From Gammaproteobacteria bacterium (lineage in GTDB: Bacteria; Pseudomonadota; Gammaproteobacteria; DRLM01), in contig CAKKSB010000025.1 in the NCBI GenBank assembly GCA_919903055.1, forward strand, positions 1 to 36,311: 36,311 nucleotides of DNA, read 5' to 3'. Under the pieces are notes generated by a model. That model saw only the letters and a list, made by a program, of their open reading frames with translations. It searched no databases and was not told the DNA's origin. The position numbers and the translations under genes were made by a program. Shown in pieces: positions 1-9,274 of this stretch. Position 1 is the first letter of the stretch; each line of letters begins with the position of its first letter.

Positions 1-1274
1 AAACCGTTGGCGATCTCGCGGCCGCCGACGAAGAACTCGAAGCGGTCGGTGACGCTGGGATCGGCGTCGTTGCGCCTCGCCAAGGGCGAGACCTCGGTGG
101 GATAAGCGGTGATGAAGGTCGGATCCTTGAGGCGCGACTCGACGGTCTTTTCGAAGATTTCGATCTGCACCTTGCCGAGACCCCAGCCGTTTTTCAGAGG
201 GATGGCGAAACGTTCCGCGACCCGGCGCGCGCGCGACACATCGTCGAGGTCCGCCATATTCAAATCCGGATTGAAGCGCAGGATGGACTCCTTCACCGTC
301 ATACGTTCAAAAGGCTTGCCGAAGTCGTATTGCTCGCCTTGATAGGTGATGGTGGTGGCGCCGAGCAGGTCCTGCGCCATGCCGCGCAGCAAAATCTCGG
401 TCAGGTCCATCAGGTCGCGATAATCCGCGTAGGCCTCGTAGAACTCGAGCATGGTGAACTCGGGGTTGTGGCGCGTCGATAACCCTTCGTTGCGGAAGTT
501 ACGGTTGATCTCGTAGACCTTCTCGAAACCACCGACCACCAGACGCTTCAAATACAACTCCGGCGCGACGCGCAGGAACAGCTCCATGTCGAGTGCATTG
601 TGAAAAGTGACAAAGGGTTTCGCCGTGGCGCCGCCCGGTATCACCTGCATCATCGGTGTCTCGACTTCGAGGAAGCCGCGCGTGTTGAGAAAATGGCGGA
701 TGTAATTGACGATGGCGGTGCGCGTTTGGAAGGTCTTGCGCGTTACCTCGTTCATGATTAGATCGACATAACGCTGGCGATAACGCTGCTCGGTATCGGA
801 CAAGCCGTGCCATTTGTCGGGCAGCGGCCGCAGTGATTTGGTGAGCAGGCGCAACGAATCCACTTTCACCGACAGCTCGCCGGTTTTGGTGCGAAACAGC
901 ACGCCCTCGGCGCCGATGATGTCACCGACGTCCCAGCCCTTGAAGGCTTCGTAGCCGCCTTCGGGCAAAACGTCGCGCTGGATGAACAATTGGATGCGGC
1001 CCGACATGTCGAGCAACTGGGTGAAGCTGGCCTTGCCCATGAGACGTTTGGCCATCATGCGCCCCGCGACCTTCACGCGCAGCGGATTCGCTTCCAGATA
1101 GTCGGCGTCCTTGTCGCCGTATTCGGCGTGCAACTCGCCCGCCATCGCATTGCGACGGAAATCGACGGGGAAGGTATCGCCCGATTCACGCAATACCGCC
1201 AGTTTGGCGCGGCGCTGGGCGATTAAAGCATTTTCATCTTGCACTGATTCGTTTTGGTCGTTTTGTTCAGTCAT
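1..1274 (-). CDS. lysS: Lysyl-tRNA synthetase (class II), 3' part cut off by window edge
   Basis: Open minus-strand frame from ATG at 1274 ([26 protein letters not shown]...) to the window edge; lies directly downstream of prfB as in the prfB-lysS operon. The frame is not in the ORF list because it runs off the window. An alternative in-frame ATG is at 1280. Confidence 0.88.
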   Translation of the reverse strand, partial: MTEQNDQNESVQDENALIAQRRAKLAVLRESGDTFPVDFRRNAMAGELHAEYGDKDADYLEANPLRVKVAGRMMAKRLMGKASFTQLLDMSGRIQLFIQRDVLPEGGYEAFKGWDVGDIIGAEGVLFRTKTGELSVKVDSLRLLTKSLRPLPDKWHGLSDTEQRYRQRYVDLIMNEVTRKTFQTRTAIVNYIRHFLNTRGFLEVETPMMQVIPGGATAKPFVTFHNALDMELFLRVAPELYLKRLVVGGFEKVYEINRNFRNEGLSTRHNPEFTMLEFYEAYADYRDLMDLTEILLRGMAQDLLGATTITYQGEQYDFGKPFERMTVKESILRFNPDLNMADLDDVSRARRVAERFAIPLKNGWGLGKVQIEIFEKTVESRLKDPTFITAYPTEVSPLARRNDADPSVTDRFEFFVGGREIANG

Positions 1275-1287
1275 GTTCATTAACCAG

Positions 1288-1371
1288 GTAAGGTGGGTTA
1301 AGCGCGCCGTTTGCGCGCCGTGAACCGCCATGTCAAATTCATCGGGTTACACTACGCCTAACCCAGCCTAC
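1288..1371. repeat. Small inverted-repeat (MITE/REP-like) element in the prfB-lysS spacer
   Basis: Left arm GTAAGGTGGGTTAAGCG (from 1288) is an imperfect inverted copy of the right arm, whose reverse complement is GTAGGCTGGGTTAGGCG (ending 1371). The interior contains gcgcgcc-gttt-gcgcgcc. Confidence 0.6.
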
Positions 1372-1379
1372 ATTTAATT

Positions 1380-2478
1380 TTACAAACCGCTCTTCAAACT
1401 GGCTTCGATGAAATCGTCCAAATCACCGTCCAGTACCGCCTGGGTATTGCCGGTTTCCACCCCGGTGCGCAAATCCTTGATGCGCGACTGATCCAACACA
1501 TAGGAACGGATCTGGCTGCCCCAGCCGATGTCGGCCTTGTTATCTTCCAGCTTCTGGCTCTCCGCTTGCCGTTTGTGCAACTCCAATTCATAGAGCTTGG
1601 CCTTGAGCTGTTTCATGGCGGTGGCGCGGTTCTTGTGTTGCGAGCGGTCGCTTTGACATGCCACCACGATGCCGCTGGGCGCGTGAGTGATGCGGATCGC
1701 CGATTCGGTCTTATTGACGTGCTGACCGCCGGCGCCGCTGGCACGGTAGGTATCCACGGAGATGTCGGCCGGATTGATTTCGATGTCGATGTCGTCGTCC
1801 ACTTCCGGCGCGACGAATACCGAGGCGAACGAGGTGTGGCGGCGGTTGCCGGAATCGAAAGGCGATTTGCGCACCAGGCGATGCACCCCGGTTTCGGTCC
1901 TCAGCCAGCCGTAGGCATATTCGCCCTCGAAACGCACCGTGGCGCTTTTAATGCCGGCCACTTCGGCGTCGGAGAGTTCGATGATTTCGGTCTTGAAACC
2001 GCGCCGTTCACCCCAGCGTAGATACATGCGCAGCAGCATATTGGCCCAGTCCTGCGCTTCGGTGCCGCCGGAACCCGCCTGAATATCGACGAAGGCGTTA
2101 TTGGGGTCCATCTCGCCGGAAAACATTCGGCGAAACTCCAACGCGGCGAGGCGTTGCTCCATTTTTTCGAGATCGGCGGAGACTTCCGACACCGCGGTCT
2201 CGTCGTCCTCCTCGCCCGCCATCTCCAACAATTCGGCGGCGTCGCTGAGGCCTTCCTCCAAACCGCGGATGGTGTTCACCACCTGTTCCAGCTTGGCCCG
2301 CTCGCGGCCGAGATCCTGCGCCCGTTCCGGTTTATCCCAGATGGCGGGGTCTTCCAACTCCCGCTCGACCTCGATCAAACGCTCGCGCTTGTTATCGTAG
2401 TCAAAGATACCCCCTCAGAGACGCGGCGCGTCCCCTCATATCTTCGATTTGTCTACGCAATGGGTTTATTTCCAACAT
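1380..2478 (-). CDS. prfB: Peptide chain release factor 2, expressed through programmed +1 frameshift
   Basis: Main ORF 1380..2378 contains the RF2 [16 protein letters not shown] motif. The upstream short ORF starts at ATG 2478 ([25 protein letters not shown]) and ends at the AGGGGGTATCTTTGAC frameshift site (2400-2415); the +1 frame continues [19 protein letters not shown]. Confidence 0.96.
2400..2415 (-). promoter_or_regulatory. prfB programmed +1 ribosomal frameshift site (internal SD-like AGGGGG, slippery CTT, TGA stop, C)
   Basis: The reverse complement reads AGGGGGTATCTTTGAC, matching the classical RF2 autoregulatory frameshift signal; reading frames on both sides match RF2. Confidence 0.95.
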
Positions 2479-2728
2479 GACGCCATCCGGAGCAAGTGCT
2501 TCTAAAAGTGGCGGATTCTATCACAGCGGGCGCCACCCGCGCAGGGGAACGCCGCTTCATCCGCACCAAAAATGTCCGCCGCGTGCGCGCCGCGCTTCAT
2601 GGCGGCACGTCGATCCGGCCCGATCACGGCGGCGCGGCCGCAAAACCGCGTTCACGGCGCCGGCCGCGGCCGCTGGCAAGCCTTGTGCAATTCCAGTCCT
2701 AGGTCAGGACGAATAGGAAATCAGGAAG

Positions 2729-3679
2729 ATGAGTACCGCGAGTTACATCAGTGTCATCGAACGTTATCACGACTACCGCGACGCGGTACACGAGTTGATG
2801 TCGTCCATTCTCGCCAGCATCGGCGAGGATCATTTATTCGACGACAAAGCCATTCAATGCCAGGCCATGGAACGCTTAGGCGAGACCTATCCTTTTCTCG
2901 AGCTGCTCTACATCCTCGACGCTCACGGCACCCAAGTCAGCGACAACATCGCCGTGCACAGCAAACACCAGGCGGCCTACAGCGGCAAAGGCAAGGACCG
3001 CAGCCAACGTCCTTATTACCGCATGGCGCGGGATGCCACCGGCGTCATTATCACCGAGCCTTATCTCTCCTTGGCCAGCCGCAAGCTGTGCATCACCGCG
3101 GTCAGCCGCTGGCCGCTCAAAAATCAGGACGGCGACGGCTATCTGCTGCTCGACATCGACTTGGTGAAGACCATCGAATTCATCATGGGCGACACCGTGC
3201 GGCGACGTTTCCAGCCGTTCTTCAAAGGCGTCTACAGCCTCATCGTGGTCGGCTTGCTGATCGTCGTGGCCGCCCTGTTGTATTCGGCCTTCAGCGAAAT
3301 CGCCCAATTGTTCTTCGGCTCGACCACCGAGCAGGACCGTCATCTCAAGCCCTTCGGCGTGATCATCTTCCTCACCCTCGGCCTGGCGGTGTTCGATCTG
3401 GGCAAAACCACCTTGGAGGAAGAAGTGCTGATGCACAAAGACATCTTCCGTCACAGCTCCACCCGCCGCACCATCACCCGCTTCATCGCCGCCATCCTCA
3501 TCGCGGTCTCCATCGAAGCGCTGCTGTTGATGTTCAAAGCCGCGCTGGGTGATGGCCAGCATTTGATAGAGGCGGTGTGGATGATGCTGGCGGCGGTAGG
3601 TCTGCTGGTAGGCCTGGGCCTGTATGTCTTTCTCGGCGCCAAAGCGGAAGCGCTATTACTCAGCAGCCGGAAAAAATAA
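2729..3679 (+). CDS. PDC/Cache-like sensor domain protein with C-terminal multi-TM region, no recognisable output domain
   Basis: 316 aa ORF. The N-terminal half contains a Cache/PDC-like stretch (YYRMARDATGVIITEPYLSLASRKLCITAVSRWPL...GYLLLDIDL). The C-terminal half has about 4 hydrophobic helices. Confidence 0.75.
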   Translation: MSTASYISVIERYHDYRDAVHELMSSILASIGEDHLFDDKAIQCQAMERLGETYPFLELLYILDAHGTQVSDNIAVHSKHQAAYSGKGKDRSQRPYYRMARDATGVIITEPYLSLASRKLCITAVSRWPLKNQDGDGYLLLDIDLVKTIEFIMGDTVRRRFQPFFKGVYSLIVVGLLIVVAALLYSAFSEIAQLFFGSTTEQDRHLKPFGVIIFLTLGLAVFDLGKTTLEEEVLMHKDIFRHSSTRRTITRFIAAILIAVSIEALLLMFKAALGDGQHLIEAVWMMLAAVGLLVGLGLYVFLGAKAEALLLSSRKK

Positions 3680-3767
3680 CACGAGGTCAGCCGCTGGCTG
3701 CGTACTATTCCACCGCGCGCCCAGCATTAATCTGAGCGTCGCCGGGGTGACGACGGTTACAGCATGC

Positions 3768-4724
3768 TCAATTGGAAAAGGGTAAGACCTTCAATAGATG
3801 AACGCTGAATAAAGCCCGGCCGTCGGTCCAGAGTTTTTCACAGTAAAAACCGGCGCGCTGCGCCAGCGCGTGGAATTCATCGACGGTGTATTTGTAGGAA
3901 TACTCGGTGCAAATGCCTTCACCTTCTTCCAGCAGGAAACGGTCGCCGTTGATGACGATGTCCTGTTCGCGACAACTCACCAAATGCATTTCGACCCGCC
4001 CTTCCTCTTCGTTATAAAATGCCTCGTGGCGAAAATCATCCACCGCCAACTCGGCGTCAAGCTCGTTTTGAACCCGCACCAGCAAATTGAGGTTGAATGC
4101 CGCCGTCACGCCTTGTGCATCGTTATAGGCGGCGTGCAGCACACGCCGGTCTTTCTTGAGATCGATGCCGATCAGCAGCGCACCGTCTTCCCGCACCAGG
4201 TTGCGCAGGCGGCGTAAAAACGCTTCCGCGGCGGCCGGCTCGAAATTCCCGAGAGTGGAACCGGGAAAGAACACCAGCCGCGGCGCCTCGGGCACTGAAC
4301 TAGGTACAATCACGCTCTTCATATAATCGGCGCAAATCGCATGCACTTCCATCCGCGGAAAGTCCACCCGCAAGCGTTCCGCGCATGCCAGCAGCGGCGC
4401 TTGCGCGATGTCGATCGGTACATAAGCCAGCGGCTGCAGGGTGCGCAGCAGCATGCGCACTTTATCGCTGTCGCCGCTGCCGAGTTCGACGATGACATGC
4501 CGCGGCGCGATCCGTTGCGCCAGCTCATCCGCGCAATCGCGCAGGATGCCCATCTCCACCCGCGTCACGTAATATTCGGGCAGCCGGCTGATTTCACCGA
4601 AGAGAAAACAGCCGCGCTCGTCGTAGAAAAATTTAGGCGGTATCGACTTGGGCTCGCTGCGTAAACCGTCGGTTACTTCCCGATAGAGTTGGGCGACGGC
4701 CGAATGCTGATCGTAAAACCTCAT
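3768..4724 (-). CDS. egtD: L-histidine N-alpha-methyltransferase, ergothioneine biosynthesis
   Basis: SAM-methyltransferase with EgtD-like features (PPKFFYDERGCFLFGEISRLPEYYVTRVEMGIL, VELGSGDSDKVRMLL, FFPGSTLGNFEP); adjacent to egtB. Confidence 0.92.
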   Translation of the reverse strand: MRFYDQHSAVAQLYREVTDGLRSEPKSIPPKFFYDERGCFLFGEISRLPEYYVTRVEMGILRDCADELAQRIAPRHVIVELGSGDSDKVRMLLRTLQPLAYVPIDIAQAPLLACAERLRVDFPRMEVHAICADYMKSVIVPSSVPEAPRLVFFPGSTLGNFEPAAAEAFLRRLRNLVREDGALLIGIDLKKDRRVLHAAYNDAQGVTAAFNLNLLVRVQNELDAELAVDDFRHEAFYNEEEGRVEMHLVSCREQDIVINGDRFLLEEGEGICTEYSYKYTVDEFHALAQRAGFYCEKLWTDGRALFSVHLLKVLPFSN

Positions 4725-4832
4725 GATGACACTCCTCGTTATTCAATTTGAAATTTCCCGCGATAGGCCGCGGGCTCGAAGCGATGGGAAATTATCCAGC
4801 GCGGGTGCATCACCGCGCGCGGTCGGAACGAT

Positions 4833-6164
4833 TCAATACAACTCGTCGGCGAGGCGTATCCCGCTGAACTGCCAGCGATCGGCGGGATAGAAAAAATTGC
4901 GGTAAGTCGCACGCATGTGGCTGCCCGGCGTAACGCACGAACCGCCGCGCAACACGAGTTGATTACACATGAACTTGCCGTTGTACTCGCCGATGGCGCC
5001 CGCCGGCGGACGGTAGCCCGGATACGCGGTGTAAGGGCTTTGCGTCCATTCCCAGACATCGCCGAATATTTGTTTGAGCGGATCGCTGCCCGCGGGAGCC
5101 GGCACGGGACGGTATAAACCGAATTCCATGAAATTACCGGCGATACGCTGCTCGCGGGCCGCCAATTCCCATTCGATTTCCGTCGGCAACCGTTTGCCGG
5201 CCCAGCGCGCGAACGCGTCCGCCTCATAAAAACTCACATGGCACAGTGGTTCGGCCTCTTCCACCGGCCGCGGGCCCGCCAAAGTCATATGCCACCACTG
5301 GCCCTCGATGCGTTCCCAGTAGAGCGGCGCGTGCCAGCCGTGTTCCCGCGCCGCGCGCCATCCATCGGAAAGCCAATATTGCGGCCGCTCGTAGGCGCCC
5401 GACTTGATGAATTCGCTGTATTCGCCGTTGGTCACCGGATGCGAGGCCAAGCGATAAGGCGGCACGAATACCGAATGACGCGGCCGTTCGTTGTCGAAGC
5501 AGAATCCTTCGCCGTCGTGGCCGATGCTGGCCAGTCCGCCGGGGTGTTCCAACCATTGCAGTGTCACCGTTTCGCCCGCTCGCGCCGGCTGCGCCACATG
5601 ATAAGCGGGGCGCAAGGGATTCATCGCAAAGTGGTGTTTGATATCGGTCAACAACAATTCCTGGTGCTGCTGCTCGTGATGCAAACCCAGTTCAATACGC
5701 GCGACGACGGCTTCGTCGTGTTCCTCGGTCAAGCGCTCCAGCAACGCCAGCATGGCGTCATCGACATGAGCGCGGTATCTGTAGACATCGGCGACCGTCG
5801 GCCGCGACAGCCAGCCTCGTTGGTTACGCGGATGAAAGCCGCCCATTTGCTCATAATAAGAATTGAACAAATAACCGTATTGAGGATTGTTAACCGTATA
5901 AGCGGGAACATACGCCTCCAATACGAATCGCTCGAAAAACCAGCTAGTGTGGGCCAAATGCCATTTGGGCGGGCTGGCATAATCGGCGGTTTGCAGGCCA
6001 TAGTCCTCTTGCTGCAAAGGAGCGCACAATTGTTCGGTCTGCGCACGCACCTGCGGATAACGCTTCTTCACATGGGCCAGCCACTGAAAAAAGCCTTTTC
6101 TTTTCGGCGGTTTTAAAGCGGCGGGACTGATGGTTTCCATCGCTTGCATCCTTATACTGAGCAA
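4833..6164 (-). CDS. egtB: Ergothioneine biosynthesis protein EgtB (DinB-like plus FGE-sulfatase sulfoxide synthase)
   Basis: N-terminal DinB-like iron-binding HEQQHQE motif, C-terminal FGE-type region (VLRGGSCVTPGSHMRATYRNFFYPADRWQFSGIRLA); pairs with egtD. Start may be one of several nearby Met codons. Confidence 0.92.
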   Translation of the reverse strand: MLSIRMQAMETISPAALKPPKRKGFFQWLAHVKKRYPQVRAQTEQLCAPLQQEDYGLQTADYASPPKWHLAHTSWFFERFVLEAYVPAYTVNNPQYGYLFNSYYEQMGGFHPRNQRGWLSRPTVADVYRYRAHVDDAMLALLERLTEEHDEAVVARIELGLHHEQQHQELLLTDIKHHFAMNPLRPAYHVAQPARAGETVTLQWLEHPGGLASIGHDGEGFCFDNERPRHSVFVPPYRLASHPVTNGEYSEFIKSGAYERPQYWLSDGWRAAREHGWHAPLYWERIEGQWWHMTLAGPRPVEEAEPLCHVSFYEADAFARWAGKRLPTEIEWELAAREQRIAGNFMEFGLYRPVPAPAGSDPLKQIFGDVWEWTQSPYTAYPGYRPPAGAIGEYNGKFMCNQLVLRGGSCVTPGSHMRATYRNFFYPADRWQFSGIRLADELY

Positions 6165-6325
6165 CTACAGTTAAATATAGTCGGCATTTCGGCCTTGCCC
6201 AAGCCCGCCCCTTCCGAATACCGGAAATTCTTCATCACCAAATCTTACTTATTCCGTCAATCAATAACCGTTTTGATGAATGAAGTAAAAACCCACGTCG
6301 CTGACGATACAGGAAAACCGCCACG

Positions 6326-6607
6326 ATGAAAGCCGTTTTTCAAAATAGCGTATTGGCCGACAGCGATAATTGCATCGTCATGGAAAATAATTACTACTTT
6401 CCGCCGGAAGCGGTGACTATGAAATATTTACAAACCAGCACCACTCATAGCGTTTGTCCCTGGAAAGGTATAGCGAATTATTATGACGTAATCGTGAACG
6501 GCCGGATCAACGCCGACGCGGCCTGGTATTATCCTCAACCCAAGCCCGCCACGAGCGGGATTAAAGACTACATCACTTTTTGGAAAAACATCACTATCGA
6601 ACCCTGA
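6326..6607 (+). CDS. DUF427 domain-containing protein
   Basis: 93 aa; DUF427-like pattern YYFPPEAV...TSTTHSVCPWKGIANYYDVIVNG...AWYYPQPKPA; divergent from egtB. Confidence 0.85.
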   Translation: MKAVFQNSVLADSDNCIVMENNYYFPPEAVTMKYLQTSTTHSVCPWKGIANYYDVIVNGRINADAAWYYPQPKPATSGIKDYITFWKNITIEP

Positions 6608-7008
6608 CGCCGCGTTTGTCCCGATTGCGCACGAGGCACGCACTTCTCGCCGCACTCGCTTCATGCTTGATGTAGGGCGGCATCACACTACTTTATTTTG
6701 ATTATCCTTACCGTGTCGCATCGCGATACGACGAATTCCACGCCTTCCGCATATTGCCCGCTCGGTACGCGGATTGGATGCATCTCCCCTTGGCCGTAAG
6801 GGAGCCAGGGACCTTTTCGCCATGCAGGCTGTCACAAACGTCGTGCTTACGACGCCGCGGTGTCTCACCGGCGCGACACCCGATGACCGATCCATGACGG
6901 TGATTTTTGATTTAGTAGCAGATAATGAAACAAGCCGGTTACGCATTGCGGCGGCTCTCTTTGTCAAACGGATGGAAACCCGCCCGCGGATAGATTATCA
7001 TTGCAGCA

Positions 7009-8484
7009 ATGAAATTGATCGACTACGCATCATGCATTCGGCCCTCGCGCCTGGGGGGCATACTTGCTCTGTTACTCGCCGTCCCGGCTTGGGCCGCCGA
7101 CCCCAATCCGAACATCGTCCTGCCGGATTTCGGCGACAGCGCCGGCTCGGTCATTTCACCTCAGGAAGAACAGCGGCTGGGCCAGCAATTCATGCGCAGT
7201 CTGCGTCAGTCGGTGAAAATCACCGACGACCCGGAAACCGACGAATACATTCAAAGCCTCGGCTACCGGCTGGTGGCCCACGCCGACCAGCAAGCCTATC
7301 CCTTCACTTTTTTCGTGGTGGAAGATAAAACGGTCAACGCTTTCGCCGGACCGGGCGGTTATGTCGGCGTGCACAGCGGGCTAATCCTGTCCAGCGATAC
7401 CGAGAGCGAACTGGCCTCGGTGCTCGCCCATGAAATCGCCCACGTCACCCAGCACCATTTATTGCGCGCGGTGGACCAGTCCAACCGGTTGGCCTTGCCC
7501 GCCACCGCGGCCTTGATGGCGGCGCTGATCCTCGCCGGGCAAAACGCCCAAGTCGGCACCGCGGCGATGGCCGCCACTCTCGCCGGCAGCCAGCAAGCGG
7601 CCATTAACTTCACCCGCAGCCATGAACTGGAGGCGGACCGCGTCGGCCTGCAAATTCTCGCCGGTGCCGGTTACGACCCGCGCAGCATGCCCACTTTCTT
7701 CGAGCAGTTGCAACAGGCCAATCGTTTCTATGAAAACGGCGCACCCGAAATGCTGCGCACCCATCCGGTGACCACCTCGCGCATCGCCGACACCCGTAAT
7801 CGCGCCGAACAATATCCCAAGGTCACCACCACCGATCCCCTCAGTTACCAATTGATCCGCGCCAAACTACGAGTGCTCACCGCCAAAGATCCGCAAACCG
7901 CGCTGAGTTATTTCGAAAACAAACTCGACGACAAACCAGTCGCGCATCAGGACGCGCGGCGCTACGGCTACGCGCTGGCGTTGCTCGCCGCCGGTCAAAA
8001 CACCAAGGCCGCCGAACAAATCAAAGTGCTGCTGAAAAAAGATCCCGACCGCATTCAATACCGGTTGGCGCAAGGGCAACTGGCCTCGGCCAAGAGCGAT
8101 TCGAATACCGCGCTGAAAATTTATGGCGACGCCTTACAACTCTACCCGCGCAACTACCCGCTCACCGCCGCCTATGCCCGTGAGCTGCTGCTGGCCGGAC
8201 GGCCGGTGCCGGCGCGGCAGTTATTGCAGGATTATCTGCGCACCCGCGAACCGCGCCCGCTGGTGTACAAGCTGCTGGCCCAGGCGGAGAACGACGCCGG
8301 CGCGCCCATCGAATCACAACTCGCCCTCGCCGAGTTCGCCTATCTGAGCGGCCAGACCCAAACCGCCATCGACCATCTCAACCAGGCTCTCAATCTGACC
8401 AAGAAGGACGATTTCTACCGCGCTTCGCGCATCGAAGCGCGGCTGAAGGAAATCAAACGGGACGCGGCCCCGGAATTAAAATAG
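7009..8484 (+). CDS. bepA: M48 family metalloprotease with C-terminal TPR region (BepA/YfgC-like), exported
   Basis: Signal peptide-like N-terminus, zinc motif HEIAHV, following ELEADRVGLQILAGAGYDPRSM typical of M48, long TPR-like C-terminus. Confidence 0.85.
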   Translation: MKLIDYASCIRPSRLGGILALLLAVPAWAADPNPNIVLPDFGDSAGSVISPQEEQRLGQQFMRSLRQSVKITDDPETDEYIQSLGYRLVAHADQQAYPFTFFVVEDKTVNAFAGPGGYVGVHSGLILSSDTESELASVLAHEIAHVTQHHLLRAVDQSNRLALPATAALMAALILAGQNAQVGTAAMAATLAGSQQAAINFTRSHELEADRVGLQILAGAGYDPRSMPTFFEQLQQANRFYENGAPEMLRTHPVTTSRIADTRNRAEQYPKVTTTDPLSYQLIRAKLRVLTAKDPQTALSYFENKLDDKPVAHQDARRYGYALALLAAGQNTKAAEQIKVLLKKDPDRIQYRLAQGQLASAKSDSNTALKIYGDALQLYPRNYPLTAAYARELLLAGRPVPARQLLQDYLRTREPRPLVYKLLAQAENDAGAPIESQLALAEFAYLSGQTQTAIDHLNQALNLTKKDDFYRASRIEARLKEIKRDAAPELK

Positions 8485-8538
8485 TGAAGTGAACGGACGG
8501 CCGCCGGCGCAGTTATTTATTAACCCGGCAATTAAATA

Positions 8539-8569
8539 CAACCCCTCTCTCCTGGCGGGAGAGGGGTTG
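8539..8569. terminator. Palindrome caacccctctc...gagaggggttg between convergent genes; terminator-like or member of the CCCTCTCCC repeat family
   Basis: Perfect 11-bp arms CAACCCCTCTC / GAGAGGGGTTG around 9 nt, located just after the M48 gene and before the end of the convergent TerB-like gene; no strong U-run. Confidence 0.5.
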
Positions 8570-8582
8570 ATGTAAATCAGAT

Positions 8583-9062
8583 TTATTTTGATGCCGGATC
8601 AATATTAACTTCACCCTCCGCCACATGGCGGGCGCGCAAATACGCCGCGCGCGGCACGTGCAGCAAATCCGCTACCTTGCTCACCAGGTGTTCTTCGTGC
8701 ATATCGTTATCGCGGTCGGCAAAGACCACCCGCCACATCATTTCCACGATCTGGATTTTTTGTTCGGCGGGAAATTGCTTGTCCACCAGCTCGGTGAATT
8801 GATACAGCGACACCGACTGTTTGGCCTCTTCTTCCGCCAAGGCGATCAGCTCATCGGTCTGCTGCCGGCTCAAGCCGAATAAATTTTGCACGGCGCGCGC
8901 CACCGCCTGTTGCTCGGCATCGTCCACCGCGAAATCGGCGCGACTGACTTCGATCAGCAAGGCCGCGGTGGCTAACTGCAAAGCCTGTTGCGAGTCTTGC
9001 GGACCGCTGCCGGTCCGCGCCTGGATTTGAGTATTGAAAAATTGTTGGATACGTTTAATCAC
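8583..9062 (-). CDS. TerB family (tellurite resistance-like) co-chaperone-type protein
   Basis: 159 aa; LATAALLIEVSRADFAVDDAEQQAVARAVQNLFGLS...EMMWRVVFADRDNDMHEEHLVSKVADLLHV is the TerB-like pattern. Confidence 0.85.
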   Translation of the reverse strand: MIKRIQQFFNTQIQARTGSGPQDSQQALQLATAALLIEVSRADFAVDDAEQQAVARAVQNLFGLSRQQTDELIALAEEEAKQSVSLYQFTELVDKQFPAEQKIQIVEMMWRVVFADRDNDMHEEHLVSKVADLLHVPRAAYLRARHVAEGEVNIDPASK

Positions 9063-9134
9063 GATAGTGCTTCTTGATGATGAATGTCCTGCGCCGCCAT
9101 GGCGGCATTATTTCCTAACAACCGCGGATGCAAA

Positions 9135-9256
9135 CCACGGGATCACGCAGAGAAAGAATCAGACTGTTGCGGCATCGGACGACTTCATCTGTCGAGTGAC
9201 TTCGACAAAGCGCCAAGCCGTTTATTTTCCCTCGGTGATCTCTGTGTCCTCCGTGG
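9135..9256. repeat. MITE-like inverted-repeat element with CCACGG...CAGAG termini
   Basis: Left arm ccacgggatcacgcagag (9135-9152); right arm ctctgtgtcctccgtgg (9240-9256), whose reverse complement is ccacggaggacacagag. About 122 bp overall, intergenic. Confidence 0.6.
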
Positions 9257-9274
9257 CCAACTGCTTTTGCAGGT

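Noticed and set aside
2572-3552. 326-aa ORF overlapping the PDC-like gene in another frame
   Set aside because: Arg/His-rich out-of-frame translation; the 2729..3679 frame shows a coherent domain and TM segments.
4739-5227. 162-aa minus ORF overlapping egtB C-terminus
   Set aside because: Out-of-frame Arg/Ser-rich shadow of egtB; egtB FGE motif is in the other frame.
6774-7328. 184-aa ORF upstream of and overlapping the M48 gene
   Set aside because: Low-complexity out-of-frame composition; no recognisable domain, overlaps the strong M48 signal peptide region.
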